64,000 nucleotides of DNA from Brumimicrobium aurantiacum (GCF_003402975.1 NZ_QURB01000001.1:372001-436000), one strand, 5' to 3'; numbered from the stretch's first letter, positions 25,914 through 35,595 are shown. Notes: generated by a model from the sequence alone, not told the origin. Numbers and translations: made by a program.

Positions 25914-26286
25914 GGCTTAATAAAATTGGATATCTCTAACTCTCATTGAACTCGCATTTTTCATTTAAGTGAGTATATGATACTTTACAGTAAAAGTAGA
26001 GTTAAACTTCAATTCTCCATAAAAAACATGGATTTATTAAATATGATATATAATTATATCTCAAGATGTGAGAACAGATAGGATTCATGAAGCAAGAAGT
26101 CCGTGACCATCCTAATTCACCAAAGATGAAAATCCGTGGGCATCCGCGTTGCTTGCATCCGTGTTCCCGAAAGTTTTCGGGACCGCGTTCCATTACAGCG
26201 CAAACCATTTGCTAGGAAATAGAGCATAAATAATTTCATTGCTGATTAAAGTCTTGATAGGCACCTTTCACCCGATTCCAACAGTA
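25914..26286. repeat. Intergenic stretch with palindrome and 'GCATCCG' phrase repeats
   Basis: No convincing gene. Positions 26130-26190 contain repeated phrases (CCGTGGGCATCCGCGTT, GCATCCGTGTTCC) and the palindrome TCCCGAAAGTTTTCGGGA (26165-26182), related to the GTCCCG...CGGGAC elements in the ars operon. The rest is AT-rich and featureless. A 68-codon open frame across it is not considered coding. Confidence 0.5.
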
Positions 26287-27240
26287 TCATGATTTTTTCT
26301 TCAACCTCTCCCTCTCCTTTTGATCCCTCCTCAAATTATAACTCGATCTCGAAATCATAAACACACCAGCGAATATCATCAGCATGTAAAGGATTTTTTC
26401 TAGACTAATGGCACCGATAAAGTTTTCTGTCCAACCAATATAGGCAAACAAAAAAGTAAAGAACATTACCAAAACAGGTTGCGAATAGATATAGCTACCA
26501 CTAACACTTGGCGAGACATGCTTTAATGAAAAAGTATTCAATAGATAGGTGAAAAAGGTCGCTCCGATTACGATAAATGCAATTTTCAACCAAATAACTT
26601 TAGGAAACAATTGAAAATCTGCCGCAAAAACATCTGTCCACACCTGAGGATACATCATGATAAACACCAAGCCGAACATAAAATTGAAAGTAATCACAGT
26701 CATTGGTTTGTACTTGTTCATCAATGGTTTTACCAACACCAAATAGATTCCGAAAGAAAGTGCATTGATAAAAATATAAAGATCCCCAAGCGAAGAGTCA
26801 AACTGTGGTTGCTTCCCTATGGTTGTTAAGGCTATTGCTCCAATTGCACCCAGAACAACTCCAATTCCTTTGAGTTTGGTGATTTTTTCTTTAAGAATGA
26901 AATAGGATAAGATAACCACTAAAATTGGAGTGGATGTCATGATAATCCCCACATTCATTGGAGAAGTCAACGCTAGTCCATTAAAGAAAAACAATTGATT
27001 CAAACATACACCAAACAAACCTGTTACCGCTAAAAGTGGGATATCTTTTTTATCAACTTTTTCACGAATAAATAAAAAATAAATCGCCACAAAAAGTAGG
27101 GTTGTAATTGCACCGCGTACTAAAATTAATCCACTTGGACCTAAATAATCTGGCGTTACTCCTTTGGCTAAAAGGTGATTTGCACCATAAATGGCGTTGA
27201 GGGTGAAGAGCGCGATATGCGCGAGGATTACTTTATTCAT
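26287..27240 (-). CDS. DMT/EamA family transporter
   Basis: 317 residues with ten hydrophobic helices forming two EamA repeats: 'YGANHLLAKGVTPDYLGPSG' opens the first and 'FGIYLVLVKPLMNKYKP' the second, with 'FNGLALTSPMNVGIIMTSTP' as the usual conserved helix. The drug/metabolite transporter family exports or imports small metabolites; substrate unknown. The C-terminus is very basic (RRDQKERERLKKKS). Stands alone. Confidence 0.85.
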   Translation of the reverse strand: MNKVILAHIALFTLNAIYGANHLLAKGVTPDYLGPSGLILVRGAITTLLFVAIYFLFIREKVDKKDIPLLAVTGLFGVCLNQLFFFNGLALTSPMNVGIIMTSTPILVVILSYFILKEKITKLKGIGVVLGAIGAIALTTIGKQPQFDSSLGDLYIFINALSFGIYLVLVKPLMNKYKPMTVITFNFMFGLVFIMMYPQVWTDVFAADFQLFPKVIWLKIAFIVIGATFFTYLLNTFSLKHVSPSVSGSYIYSQPVLVMFFTFLFAYIGWTENFIGAISLEKILYMLMIFAGVFMISRSSYNLRRDQKERERLKKKS

Positions 27241-27515
27241 TTAATATTCTAACAGATGTATTTTCAATATCATTCCACTTTTTTTTCATTGCCAAAAAAA
27301 AGTTCGCAAAAAAAGTCTAGCGCTGTATGTTTCTCCTATCTTAAATTCTTGTAAACTGATAATGTCGGTGATTTCCTTCGACAAGCTCCGGAACTTCCTC
27401 CATTATTAGCAGTTCCCAATTCATTTAAGTTTCGTCTAAACATAATGCGCAGTCCTAAAAACTAAGATTAGATTTCTAACTTTAATCTTTCCTACATTTA
27501 ATGCAACAATTTTAA

Positions 27516-27872
27516 CTAACTCCCGTGATAAGCTTTTTTTGCTGCTTCAACAGTTTTTTTCGCATTTCCAACAAAAACCTCATCTTCTAGAATGATAAAA
27601 GGTCTTTTCAAGAAAGTGTATTCCTCTAAAATGTATTTTTTGAAGTCGTCTTCTGAAAGGTCCATTTCATTCAATCCCATTGAACGATATTTCATTGCTC
27701 TTTTAGAAAATAAAGCTTCATAAGAGCCTACTTTTTCTTTGATAAAGTCCAATGTTTGCTCGTCAATATTTTCTTTTTTGATGTCATGTAATTCAACATC
27801 GTCACCTAACTCCAATTCTTTTAAAATGCGTTGATTGGTGTTACAAGAAGATAAATGATATATTTTTTTCAT
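27516..27872 (-). CDS. ArsC/Spx-like thioredoxin-fold protein
   Basis: 118 residues from ATG 27872 (an extension to 27899 adds 9 unsupported residues). 'KKIYHLSSCNTNQRILKELE' is the ArsC/Spx active-site helix with a single Cys; the family's second half follows with 'EALFSKRAMKYRSMGLNE' and 'FLKRPFIILEDEVFVGN' (the RP motif). It may be an arsenate-reductase-like enzyme or a Spx-type regulator; a free-standing gene far from the ars operon argues against a dedicated arsenic role. Confidence 0.8.
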   Translation of the reverse strand: MKKIYHLSSCNTNQRILKELELGDDVELHDIKKENIDEQTLDFIKEKVGSYEALFSKRAMKYRSMGLNEMDLSEDDFKKYILEEYTFLKRPFIILEDEVFVGNAKKTVEAAKKAYHGS

Positions 27873-27921
27873 GATAGAATGATTGTTTTTGAATTGCAAA
27901 AAATGATTTTAAAGACAAAAT

Positions 27922-27975
27922 CCTCTTCCTCGTTCCCTTCAGTCAATCGACGGAGAGAGATAAAGGAGGAGGATT
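27922..27975. repeat. Diverged copy of the CCTTC-GTCAGCTGACG-GGAG repeat
   Basis: The stretch CCCTTCAGTCAATCGACGGAG...AAGGAGGAGGATT resembles the reverse complement of the left end of the DUF559-flanking repeat (12251-12294), and its outer AATCCTC/GAGGATT ends are complementary. It fills the gap between the Spx-like gene and fbp. Confidence 0.45.
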
Positions 27976-27994
27976 ACTTGTTTTAGTATTCTGA

Positions 27995-29017
27995 CTAAAC
28001 GGTAATTTTCGCTTCTTTATGTTTCAACAAGCTCATTGCTTTTTCAACCATTTGTGTCGAACCTACATAATAACCACATCTTTCGTGTAATTCTTTTGGC
28101 TCGATATCCATAATTCTTTGGTGACCATCTGTTGCAATTCCTCCTGCTTGTTCAGCAATAAATGCCAATGGATTACATTCGTAAAGCAATCTCAATCGAC
28201 CTTCTGGACAATTGTTTGTTGTTGGGTACACATAAATCCCACCTTTCAATAAATTACGGTGAAAATCAGCGACCAAAGAACCAATATATCTTCCTGAATA
28301 CGGTCTTCCTGTTGAAGAATCATCTTCACGACAGTATTGCGCATATTCTTTTAATCCTGGATCACAACGGTCAAGGTTTCCTTCGTTGATTGAATAAATT
28401 CTTCCTGTTTCAGGAGATTTAATGTCTTTATGCGATAAACAAAATTCACCGATAGAAGGATCTAATGTAAATCCATTTACACCTTTTCCTGTAGTATAAA
28501 CAAGCATAGTTGAGGAACCAAACAATACATATCCTGCAGCGATTTGGTCAGCTCCTTTTTGTAAGAAATCTTCTTTTACAGCTTTTGTTCCTGGTTCAGA
28601 AACTCTTCTATAAATTGAGAAAATTGTTCCAATAGAAACATTCACATCGATATTTGAAGATCCATCTAAAGGATCAAAAAGTACAACGTATTTTCCATTT
28701 TTTGAAGCTTCATCATCGAAAGCAACAAAATCGTCATTTTCTTCAGAAGCAATACCACAAACCTCTTCTCCAGATTTAAACGCAGCGATAAAAGCATCAT
28801 CTGCAATTACATCCAACTTCTGTTGTTCCTCACCTTGAACGTTTGTTTCACCTTTCGCTCCCAAAATATCAACCAATCCAGCTCGATTTACATCGCGGTT
28901 CACAATTTTAGAAGCGACAGCAATATCATTCAATAAATTCGTTAATTCTCCAGTTGCAAATGGAAAGTCTTTTTGACGTTCTAAGATAAATTCGTTCAGT
29001 GTGGTAATTTTCGACAT
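27995..29017 (-). CDS. fbp: Class I fructose-1,6-bisphosphatase
   Basis: 340 residues, normal length. The metal/substrate motif '[20 protein letters not shown]' (near 112-131) and the active-site '[17 protein letters not shown]' near 280 are unmistakable for type I FBPase. '[20 protein letters not shown]' is the usual dimer/substrate region. Hydrolyses fructose-1,6-bisphosphate in gluconeogenesis. Followed by no obvious partner; diverges from the Crp-family gene. Confidence 0.95.
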   Translation of the reverse strand: MSKITTLNEFILERQKDFPFATGELTNLLNDIAVASKIVNRDVNRAGLVDILGAKGETNVQGEEQQKLDVIADDAFIAAFKSGEEVCGIASEENDDFVAFDDEASKNGKYVVLFDPLDGSSNIDVNVSIGTIFSIYRRVSEPGTKAVKEDFLQKGADQIAAGYVLFGSSTMLVYTTGKGVNGFTLDPSIGEFCLSHKDIKSPETGRIYSINEGNLDRCDPGLKEYAQYCREDDSSTGRPYSGRYIGSLVADFHRNLLKGGIYVYPTTNNCPEGRLRLLYECNPLAFIAEQAGGIATDGHQRIMDIEPKELHERCGYYVGSTQMVEKAMSLLKHKEAKITV

Positions 29018-29379
29018 AATACTTTATTTATTTTGCAAATATCGTGATTAGTAATGACATCTTACTAATTATTGATTATTAATTGTCGATTGAAAATTTG
29101 TATAACCTTAAAAAACGTTGACTGTTTTACCTAAAAATATTAACTATTCTACCATTACTTTGAAATTGAAAACGATATCATCTTTAAAGACTTTTAGTCA
29201 CCTCAATAAATGAAGATTTTATACTAAAGAAGTCTTATTTTTTTTACAGGTTTGACCAAACCAAATCATACATTAACAATCTGCACTTTTCAATTGAAAA
29301 GTTATTCAACTTTTTAACTTATATTAAACAGAGCAAACTAAATCTATTGAAATGTCCAAAATTCGATTATTTTTGAAAT
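29018..29379. other. Divergent intergenic region fbp / Crp-family gene
   Basis: 362 AT-rich bases between two divergent genes. I see only a promoter box for the Crp-family gene (next entry) and a weak one for fbp (GATATTTG on the minus strand near 29035). No hairpin or small gene recognised. Confidence 0.5.
29347..29375 (+). promoter_or_regulatory. Promoter of the Crp-family gene, possibly leaderless
   Basis: TTG (29347-29349), 18 bases, then TATTTTTG (29368-29375). Only four bases separate the box from the ATG at 29380, which would put the transcription start at or beside the start codon. Confidence 0.5.
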
Positions 29380-30018
29380 ATGGACATCATTAATCAATTT
29401 AGAAACACGTTCGAACCTCAACTTTTAGAAAAAATGAAAGAAGTGGGTTCAGAATTGGAAATCAAAGCAGGTGACGTAATATTAGATTACGGCGAAATTG
29501 TGCGCAATATGCCTATAATTGCAAAAGGAACGATAAAGGTTTCAAGACTTGACGAGGACGGAAAGGAAATCTTATTGTATTATGTAAATTCCAAAGAAAG
29601 TTGTGCCATGACTTTCACTTGCTGCATGGAACAATTTCCTAGTGAAATTAAAGCCGTAGCCGAAGAGGATGTGGAAATGCTAACTATCCCAATCAAATTT
29701 ATGGACGAATGGTTGATGACATATTCTACATGGAAAAGCTTTGTAATGGGTACTATACGAGGGCGTTTTAACGAGATGTTGAACACCATAGATCAAATTG
29801 CTTTTCAAAAATTAGACGAACGATTAAAGCATTATTTGCAACAAAAAGCGAAACTCTCAAACTCTAAATTATTGAATCTCTCACATGAAGAAATAGCACG
29901 TGATTTGGCGACTTCAAGAGTTGTAATTTCTAGATTATTAAAGAAATTAGAAAATGAAGATCTTCTCTTGTTGTACCGCAATCAAATCAAATTGTTATCC
30001 TCTTTTGAAATCGAATAA
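29380..30018 (+). CDS. Crp/Fnr family transcriptional regulator
   Basis: 212 residues. A cyclic-nucleotide-binding-type beta roll covers residues 10-120 ('VILDYGEIVRNMPIIAKGTI', 'EDGKEILLYYV') and a Crp winged helix the C-terminus ('LNLSHEEIARDLATSRVVIS', 'RLLKKLENEDLL'). 'KESCAMTFTCCMEQFPSEIK' contains a Cys cluster (three Cys within eight residues) in place of the usual phosphate-binding cassette; this may sense redox or a metal rather than cAMP. Stands upstream of the ABC exporter genes, which might be its targets. Confidence 0.88.
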   Translation: MDIINQFRNTFEPQLLEKMKEVGSELEIKAGDVILDYGEIVRNMPIIAKGTIKVSRLDEDGKEILLYYVNSKESCAMTFTCCMEQFPSEIKAVAEEDVEMLTIPIKFMDEWLMTYSTWKSFVMGTIRGRFNEMLNTIDQIAFQKLDERLKHYLQQKAKLSNSKLLNLSHEEIARDLATSRVVISRLLKKLENEDLLLLYRNQIKLLSSFEIE

Positions 30019-30120
30019 TCATTTGATTCGAAACACTTCTCAATTAAACCGATTTAAGGTCAAAATTCATCTACGAATGTTGATTATTGCTTGTGAATGA
30101 TTATTTTCACCCTACAAATT

Positions 30121-31050
30121 ATGATTAACGTAGAGAACATTTCGAAATATATTCATCACCAAACCATCTTGGATGATGTAAGTTTCACTTTAGAAAAAGG
30201 TGAGATTCTCGGTCTACTTGGGCCAAATGGTGCAGGGAAAACAACTTTAATGCGCATTATCAATAAAATTACAAATCCCAGCAAAGGTTTTGTATCTTTT
30301 GATGGTGATTTAATGAAAGAACAACACCTCATCAATATTGGCTATTTGCCAGAAGAACGTGGTTTATATCAATCCATGACGGTTGAAAAACAAATGTTAT
30401 TCTTGGGTAAATTAAGAGGTTTGTCAGCTACTGACACCAAAACTCAAATGGATTTTTGGCTAGAAAAATTTGATATTTCTGCATGGAGAAAGAAACGGAT
30501 CGAAGAACTTTCCAAAGGAATGGCGCAAAAAGTACAGTTCATTTGTACGATTCTACACGAACCAGATGTACTTATTTTAGATGAGCCTTTTAGCGGATTT
30601 GACCCTATCAACATCGAGTTAATTCGTAAAGAACTTCTCGAATTCAAAAAGAAAGGAAAGTCGATTATTATTTCTACACACAATATGAATAATGTTGAAG
30701 AAATTTGTGATCGTGCCATTCTCATCAATAAAGGTCAGGTTGTTTTACAAGGTACCATTGATGAATTGCGTCAACAACATAAAGAAGATATTTACAAGAT
30801 TTCATTCAAAGGAAATATGATTGCTTTTGCCAATGCACTTTGGGCTGGATACGAAATTATTGACAAGGAGGTTCACAGTGATGATACTTTCACGATTTAC
30901 CTAAAAATGAGACAAGGAAACAAGATCAATGACCTGCTAAATGCTGTAATTGGACAAGTCGAAATCTCTAGTGTTGAAGAAGTTTTACCAAGTATGGAAA
31001 ACGTTTTTGTAAAATCTATTAACGCTCAAAACGAAATAGAAAGTGAATAA
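30121..31050 (+). CDS. ABC transporter ATP-binding protein (NatA-like)
   Basis: 309 residues from the ATG at 30121 (the upstream in-frame ATG at 30097 is unlikely). Walker A 'GLLGPNGAGKTTLMRI', signature 'LSKGMAQKVQF', Walker B 'VLILDEPFSGFDP' and a C-terminal DUF4162 region. This combination is typical of NatA-type ATPases paired with ABC-2 type permeases. The next gene, the permease, starts at GTG 31043, overlapping by 8 bases. Probably exports sodium, a drug or a peptide; substrate not shown. Confidence 0.9.
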   Translation: MINVENISKYIHHQTILDDVSFTLEKGEILGLLGPNGAGKTTLMRIINKITNPSKGFVSFDGDLMKEQHLINIGYLPEERGLYQSMTVEKQMLFLGKLRGLSATDTKTQMDFWLEKFDISAWRKKRIEELSKGMAQKVQFICTILHEPDVLILDEPFSGFDPINIELIRKELLEFKKKGKSIIISTHNMNNVEEICDRAILINKGQVVLQGTIDELRQQHKEDIYKISFKGNMIAFANALWAGYEIIDKEVHSDDTFTIYLKMRQGNKINDLLNAVIGQVEISSVEEVLPSMENVFVKSINAQNEIESE

Positions 31051-32353
31051 GATTCTCCTCATAGCTAAACGTGAAATTGCAGAGCGATTCAACAATAGGT
31101 CATTCCGATGGCTGATGTTCTTAGGACCACTTTTCGTCTTGGGAATGGTTTATATTTTTTTAGCCACCACCACAACGAACAAGAAAGAATGGAATGTAAT
31201 TCTATTTGATAAAAAAGAAATATTTGATACGAAAATCACTCCAAATCCACCGGAGAATCTTTCTTTCTTCTTCATTAATGCATTTATCGATTATGATGAA
31301 TTTGCACATCAAGAAAAATATCAGAAATATGATATTTCGGTATGGATTAACGAGAAAATTGTCAGTAACAAAAAAGTCATGGTGACCTACCGGGAAAAGC
31401 TTCCTGAACACGTAAAACGCCAAATTATCTTTTTGGTAGAAAGACGTATGGAAGAAATCATGGTGGACCAATTTACCGATTTATCCGTAGAGAAGTTTAG
31501 GGAAATAAAACAATCTTTAAACTTTGATTTCCGTGATGCCTACGATCCAAAAAATGAAAAATCAAACACCGCAAGTTGGGTTGGATTTAGCTTTGGAGCA
31601 TTAATTATTTTGTTTGTCTTCATGTTTGGAATGACCATCTTACGTAGTGTTTCAAGAGAAAAATCCAATCGAATAGTCGAAGTCTTACTATCCAGTGTGA
31701 ACGCTAAACAACTCCTCACAGGTAAAGTATTAGGAATTGGATTTTCTGCAATTGTACAGTTTGCTGTTTGGACATTAATTGTTGGCGCTGGATTGGCCAT
31801 TTTCCGTTCTACTGTATTCCCTGACATGTTTAGTGCTGAACTTGTTGCCGATGCTGTAAACAATGTCAACTATAGCGCTGAATTGGCTACACAAAGTCCA
31901 TTCGTTGATTTAATTTTCAATCAAATTCAATACACCAACATGTTATTGTTCTTTGCCTTATTCTTCATCGGGGCTTACCTTTTCTACGGTGCATTTTTCG
32001 CAATGATTGGAGCTTCAATGGGTTCTGAATCGGATGGACAGCAATTCATTATTCCATTAAGTTTACTCTTATTGGCTTCTATTTTATCAGGATATTTTGT
32101 GGTTTATTCTCCTTCCACTACACTTGCGATGTGGTTGAGCTATATTCCTTTCACTTCTCCAATGGTGATGATGATTGAACTTTCTAATGGATTTGAAGAC
32201 GGGAATGCATGGCAACTGTTTTTGTCCCTTGCTATTCTGTTCATCTCTGCTTTTTTAATGTTGATTTTGGCAGGAAGAATTTATAAAAATGGACTATTGC
32301 GATTCAACCACAGATTAAAGTTGAAGATGCTCATTAAATGGATGAAAAAATAA
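31043..32353 (+). CDS. ABC-2 type permease (NatB-like)
   Basis: 436 residues, start codon GTG overlapping the ATPase gene. One N-terminal transmembrane helix (near 23-41) is followed by a soluble domain (about 45-165) and then six helices ('SWVGFSFGALIILFVFMFGM' onward), the layout of NatB/ABC-2 exporters; 'SREKSNRIVEVLLSSV' is the conserved coupling segment. Works with the preceding ATPase. The stop codon abuts the ATG of the Ppx gene. Confidence 0.9.
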   Translation: MNKILLIAKREIAERFNNRSFRWLMFLGPLFVLGMVYIFLATTTTNKKEWNVILFDKKEIFDTKITPNPPENLSFFFINAFIDYDEFAHQEKYQKYDISVWINEKIVSNKKVMVTYREKLPEHVKRQIIFLVERRMEEIMVDQFTDLSVEKFREIKQSLNFDFRDAYDPKNEKSNTASWVGFSFGALIILFVFMFGMTILRSVSREKSNRIVEVLLSSVNAKQLLTGKVLGIGFSAIVQFAVWTLIVGAGLAIFRSTVFPDMFSAELVADAVNNVNYSAELATQSPFVDLIFNQIQYTNMLLFFALFFIGAYLFYGAFFAMIGASMGSESDGQQFIIPLSLLLLASILSGYFVVYSPSTTLAMWLSYIPFTSPMVMMIELSNGFEDGNAWQLFLSLAILFISAFLMLILAGRIYKNGLLRFNHRLKLKMLIKWMKK

Positions 32354-33268
32354 ATGATGAAAGGCGCTGTTATAGATTTGGGAACCAACACTTTTGGATT
32401 GATCGTTTTTCAAAAAAACAATGGTCAGATTGAAGTTTTACATACTGACAAATCTTTTGTGAATTTGGGAGAAGGCGGAATTAATGCTAATAAAATAACC
32501 CAACAAGCAATGGACAGGGCTTATCGTTCAATTAGTCATTTCGTAGATGCTTGTCGTTCTTTTGGCGTTTATCCTGAACAAATTAGAGCCTTTGGAACAT
32601 CTGCCCTACGTGATGCCAATAATGCACAAGAATTTCTAGATGAAATTAAAGCTCAACACGATTTAGAAATCCAATTAATTGACGGAAATCAAGAAGCGAA
32701 AATGGTTTACGAAGGCGTGAAAAATATTCATTATTTTAAGGAAAATACTTCATGTATTATGGATATTGGCGGTGGAAGCACAGAATTCACTGTAACGAAC
32801 AAAAGCCAAATTCAAGACCAAAAAAGTTTCAATATTGGAATTTCTCGCATTACCCAATTATTTGAATTATCAGATCCATTATCCGCTGAAGATTTACAAC
32901 GCATTGAATTGTTTTTAGCCTATCAAAGCAAGGACTATTTTCAAAACCTTAATGTAGATAGTCTCATTGGTGCAGCAGGAAGTTTTGAAACTTTTTTCTC
33001 AATGATGAATGAGACTTCAACTTATGCAAAAAACACGAGTCATATGCTACCGATGCAAGAATTAATGCAATGTTTAGAGCATCTAACGCATTCTGCCCGC
33101 AAGGAAAGAGACGAAAACTTTTGGATTGTAGATTACCGAAAAGAGATGATTAACGTGGCGGCTTTTAAGACCAAATGGGTACTTGAACAACTTGGAGCTA
33201 CATCTTGTTATTTCTCTCCTTCAGGATTAAAGGAAGGAATTATTGCATACGCTTTTAAAGAATCATAA
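32354..33268 (+). CDS. Ppx/GppA family phosphatase (exopolyphosphatase-like)
   Basis: 304 residues, the short Bacteroidota form. 'GAVIDLGTNTFGLIVF' is the first phosphate-binding loop of the ASKHA fold and 'IMDIGGGSTEFTV' the second. Such enzymes hydrolyse polyphosphate or pppGpp. It begins directly after the permease stop and its end overlaps the OpuC-type ATPase by 26 bases, so it sits inside a continuous five-gene chain. Confidence 0.9.
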   Translation: MMKGAVIDLGTNTFGLIVFQKNNGQIEVLHTDKSFVNLGEGGINANKITQQAMDRAYRSISHFVDACRSFGVYPEQIRAFGTSALRDANNAQEFLDEIKAQHDLEIQLIDGNQEAKMVYEGVKNIHYFKENTSCIMDIGGGSTEFTVTNKSQIQDQKSFNIGISRITQLFELSDPLSAEDLQRIELFLAYQSKDYFQNLNVDSLIGAAGSFETFFSMMNETSTYAKNTSHMLPMQELMQCLEHLTHSARKERDENFWIVDYRKEMINVAAFKTKWVLEQLGATSCYFSPSGLKEGIIAYAFKES

Positions 33269-34007
33269 ATCTTTACAACATATTTTAGAAGGCAAAAACA
33301 TATCGAAACACTTTAACCAGACTATTGCACTAGATGACGTCTCTTTTGAGGTTAAAAAAGGAGAAACCTTGTCTATCATTGGAACGAGTGGAAGTGGAAA
33401 AAGTACTTTATTACGCACCTTAAATAGGTTAATTCCCATTTCTGGAGGTGAAATAAAATTTCGTGGTCAGAACATTCAAGAGATTCCAGAAATTGAATTG
33501 CGCCGACAAATAGGTTATGTTTTACAAGAACCCGCCTTATTTCCACATTGGACCGTAGAGAAAAATATTGCATTAGTACTTCAACTTTGTAATTGGCCAA
33601 AGGATAAAATAAGCGAGCGTGTAGAGGCCTTACTCAACTTAATGCAAATGCCACATGCAAAATATCGCAAACGATACCCTTCCGAACTAAGCGGTGGAGA
33701 AAAGCAACGTATTGGAATCGCACGTGCATTGGCCGCTTTTCCAGATTTAGTATTATTCGATGAACCCTTTTCAGCATTAGATCCCATAACCAAAGGAGAA
33801 TTACAGCAAGAGGTCATACGTTTAAAAGATAAATTAAATACCACAAGCATTTTTGTTACCCATGATGTTAAAGAAGCTTATCTATTGGGCGATCGTGTTC
33901 TCATACTAAATCAAGGGAAAGCAATTCAAATCGGAACTCCAGAAGAAATTAGAAATCATCCTGCCAACGATTTTGTTAAGCAATTTATATCGACAGATTA
34001 TGATTAA
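33243..34007 (+). CDS. Glycine betaine/choline ABC transporter ATPase (OpuCA-like)
   Basis: 254 residues. Walker A 'SIIGTSGSGKSTLLRT', signature 'LSGGEKQRIGIAR' and Walker B 'LVLFDEPFSALDP' place it with the OpuA/OpuC and ProV branch; no CBS tail is present. There is no ATG before the conserved domain: the frame opens at a TTG (33243) or possibly at ATT (33282), where homologues usually begin (M/I-LEGKNISK). The gene overlaps Ppx and its end overlaps the next gene, so translation may depend on coupling. It powers the fused binding protein/permease that follows. Confidence 0.85.
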   Translation: MHTLLKNHKSLQHILEGKNISKHFNQTIALDDVSFEVKKGETLSIIGTSGSGKSTLLRTLNRLIPISGGEIKFRGQNIQEIPEIELRRQIGYVLQEPALFPHWTVEKNIALVLQLCNWPKDKISERVEALLNLMQMPHAKYRKRYPSELSGGEKQRIGIARALAAFPDLVLFDEPFSALDPITKGELQQEVIRLKDKLNTTSIFVTHDVKEAYLLGDRVLILNQGKAIQIGTPEEIRNHPANDFVKQFISTDYD

Positions 34008-35493
34008 TCCGCTGAAACTTATTTCGCTTTTTATGCTACTCCTTTTTGCAAAACAAAGTTGGACTCAAAGCATTACAATAGGATCAAAAAATCATCCAGA
34101 ATCACGTTTATTAGGAGAAATTTTCGCTCAAACCATAGAACAGAATACCGATTTAAAGGTCAATCGACAATTTGGTCTCGGAGGAACTTTAATTTGTTTT
34201 GAGGCTTTAAGCAATGGTGAAATAGACCTCTACCCGGAATATACAGGTACGGTTCTCACCGCAATTTTAAAAGAGAAATATGAAGGACAATCTCCTCTTG
34301 AAATTTATAACTATATCGCCAAAGAAGTTGACCAACATCATGCATTTACCGCAGGTCCAACACTCGGTTTCAGTAATAGCTATGTTATCATCAGTCAGAA
34401 AAATCTCCAACTAAATAAAATTTCAGATTTAAAGAACAGAGATGATCTAAAATTAGGTTTCAGTAATGAATTTATTAAACGCGAAGATGGCTTCTTAGGA
34501 CTCAATCGGTTTTATCAACTTCATTTATCCGCTCCTCGTGGAATTGATCACGGTCTCGCTTATAAGGCCCTTGAGGAAAACCAAATTGACATTACAGATG
34601 CCTACAGCACAGACGGAAGATTGGCTGCTTACAATTTTCAAGCATTAAAAGATGACAAAAGTTTCTTTCCTGATTATAGTGCATTTCCTTTAATCAAGAA
34701 AAGTACATTGGCGACTTATCCAAAATTAAAAGTAGCAATTGACCAATTAGAGAATCTACTCGATGCAGAGCAAATGCAAGCGCTGAATTATCAATATGAA
34801 ATTGAGAAAAAATCCATTTCCGACATCGCTTTTCATTTTTTGTCTGGCCAAGGAATTGTGAATAAGAAATCAGAAAGTAAAAGTTTACATCCTATCATTT
34901 CACAAACCATCGAGCATATTCAATTGACTTTTCTCGCAACCTTCTTGGCTATCATATTGGCTATTCCACTCGCTGTGTTGATTACTGGACGTAAAAGAAT
35001 AGCCGCTTTTATATTATCGATAACTGGAATTATACAAACCATTCCTTCTTTGGCACTGCTTGGATTTATGATTCCTTTATTTGGTATCGGCTTTACACCA
35101 GCAATCATAGCGCTATTGTTATATGCATTATTGCCTATTGTAAGAAATACCTACACAGGCTTAAATACAACGGATCCCATCCTCATAGAAGCAGGAAAAG
35201 CGATGGGAATGACCAATCGACAAATACTTTTAAAAGTAAGACTACCCCTAGCCATGGAAATGATTATGGCTGGTATCAGAACCGCTTTAACCATCAATAT
35301 AGGAACTGCGACTTTAGCAGCATTTATTGGTGCTGGAGGTCTTGGAGATTCCATTATTACGGGAATCACCCTAAACGACAACGATTTAATTTTACGAGGT
35401 GCTATTCCAGCCGCAATACTAGCACTTGTTGCCGATCAAGGAATGGCTCTTGTAGAAAAAGCTGTTCGTCCAAAAGGGATAAAAAATGATTAA
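34000..35493 (+). CDS. Fused substrate-binding protein and permease for glycine betaine/choline (OpuC-type)
   Basis: 497 residues from the ATG at 34000, whose signal peptide MINPLKLISLFMLLLFAKQS is sensible; the frame to 33973 is discarded. Residues 22-285 form the OpuAC/OsmF binding protein ('ITIGSKNHPESRLLGEI', 'IDLYPEYTGTVL', 'AYSTDGRLAAYNF'); residues 300-490 are the permease ('GIIQTIPSLALLGFMIPLF', 'EAGKAMGMTNRQILLKVRLP'). Binding domain first and permease second is opposite to the order I know from other fused betaine transporters. It needs the ATPase just upstream (8-base overlap). Probably imports compatible solutes. Confidence 0.88.
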   Translation: MINPLKLISLFMLLLFAKQSWTQSITIGSKNHPESRLLGEIFAQTIEQNTDLKVNRQFGLGGTLICFEALSNGEIDLYPEYTGTVLTAILKEKYEGQSPLEIYNYIAKEVDQHHAFTAGPTLGFSNSYVIISQKNLQLNKISDLKNRDDLKLGFSNEFIKREDGFLGLNRFYQLHLSAPRGIDHGLAYKALEENQIDITDAYSTDGRLAAYNFQALKDDKSFFPDYSAFPLIKKSTLATYPKLKVAIDQLENLLDAEQMQALNYQYEIEKKSISDIAFHFLSGQGIVNKKSESKSLHPIISQTIEHIQLTFLATFLAIILAIPLAVLITGRKRIAAFILSITGIIQTIPSLALLGFMIPLFGIGFTPAIIALLLYALLPIVRNTYTGLNTTDPILIEAGKAMGMTNRQILLKVRLPLAMEMIMAGIRTALTINIGTATLAAFIGAGGLGDSIITGITLNDNDLILRGAIPAAILALVADQGMALVEKAVRPKGIKND

Positions 35494-35552
35494 ACTACTC
35501 TTGTCGATAATCAATTGCCCTAAACAATTATGAGCTAACCATATTTTTGAAT

Positions 35553-35595
35553 TAGAATTTCCAAAACATTTGCAATGCAGCTAATGGAAATTCTA
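35553..35595. terminator. Inverted repeat between convergent opu and metG genes
   Basis: TAGAATTTCC (ends 35562) and GGAAATTCTA (35586-35595) form a 10-bp stem around a 23-base loop, just before the end of metG and after the permease stop. It may end transcription from either side, but it lacks a clean T-run. Confidence 0.35.

Noticed and set aside
26002-26208. 68-codon open frame on the minus strand
   Set aside because: It is made up of the palindrome and GCATCCG phrase repeats, has many Cys/Trp/Arg codons atypical for the genome, and lacks a ribosome-site or family match.
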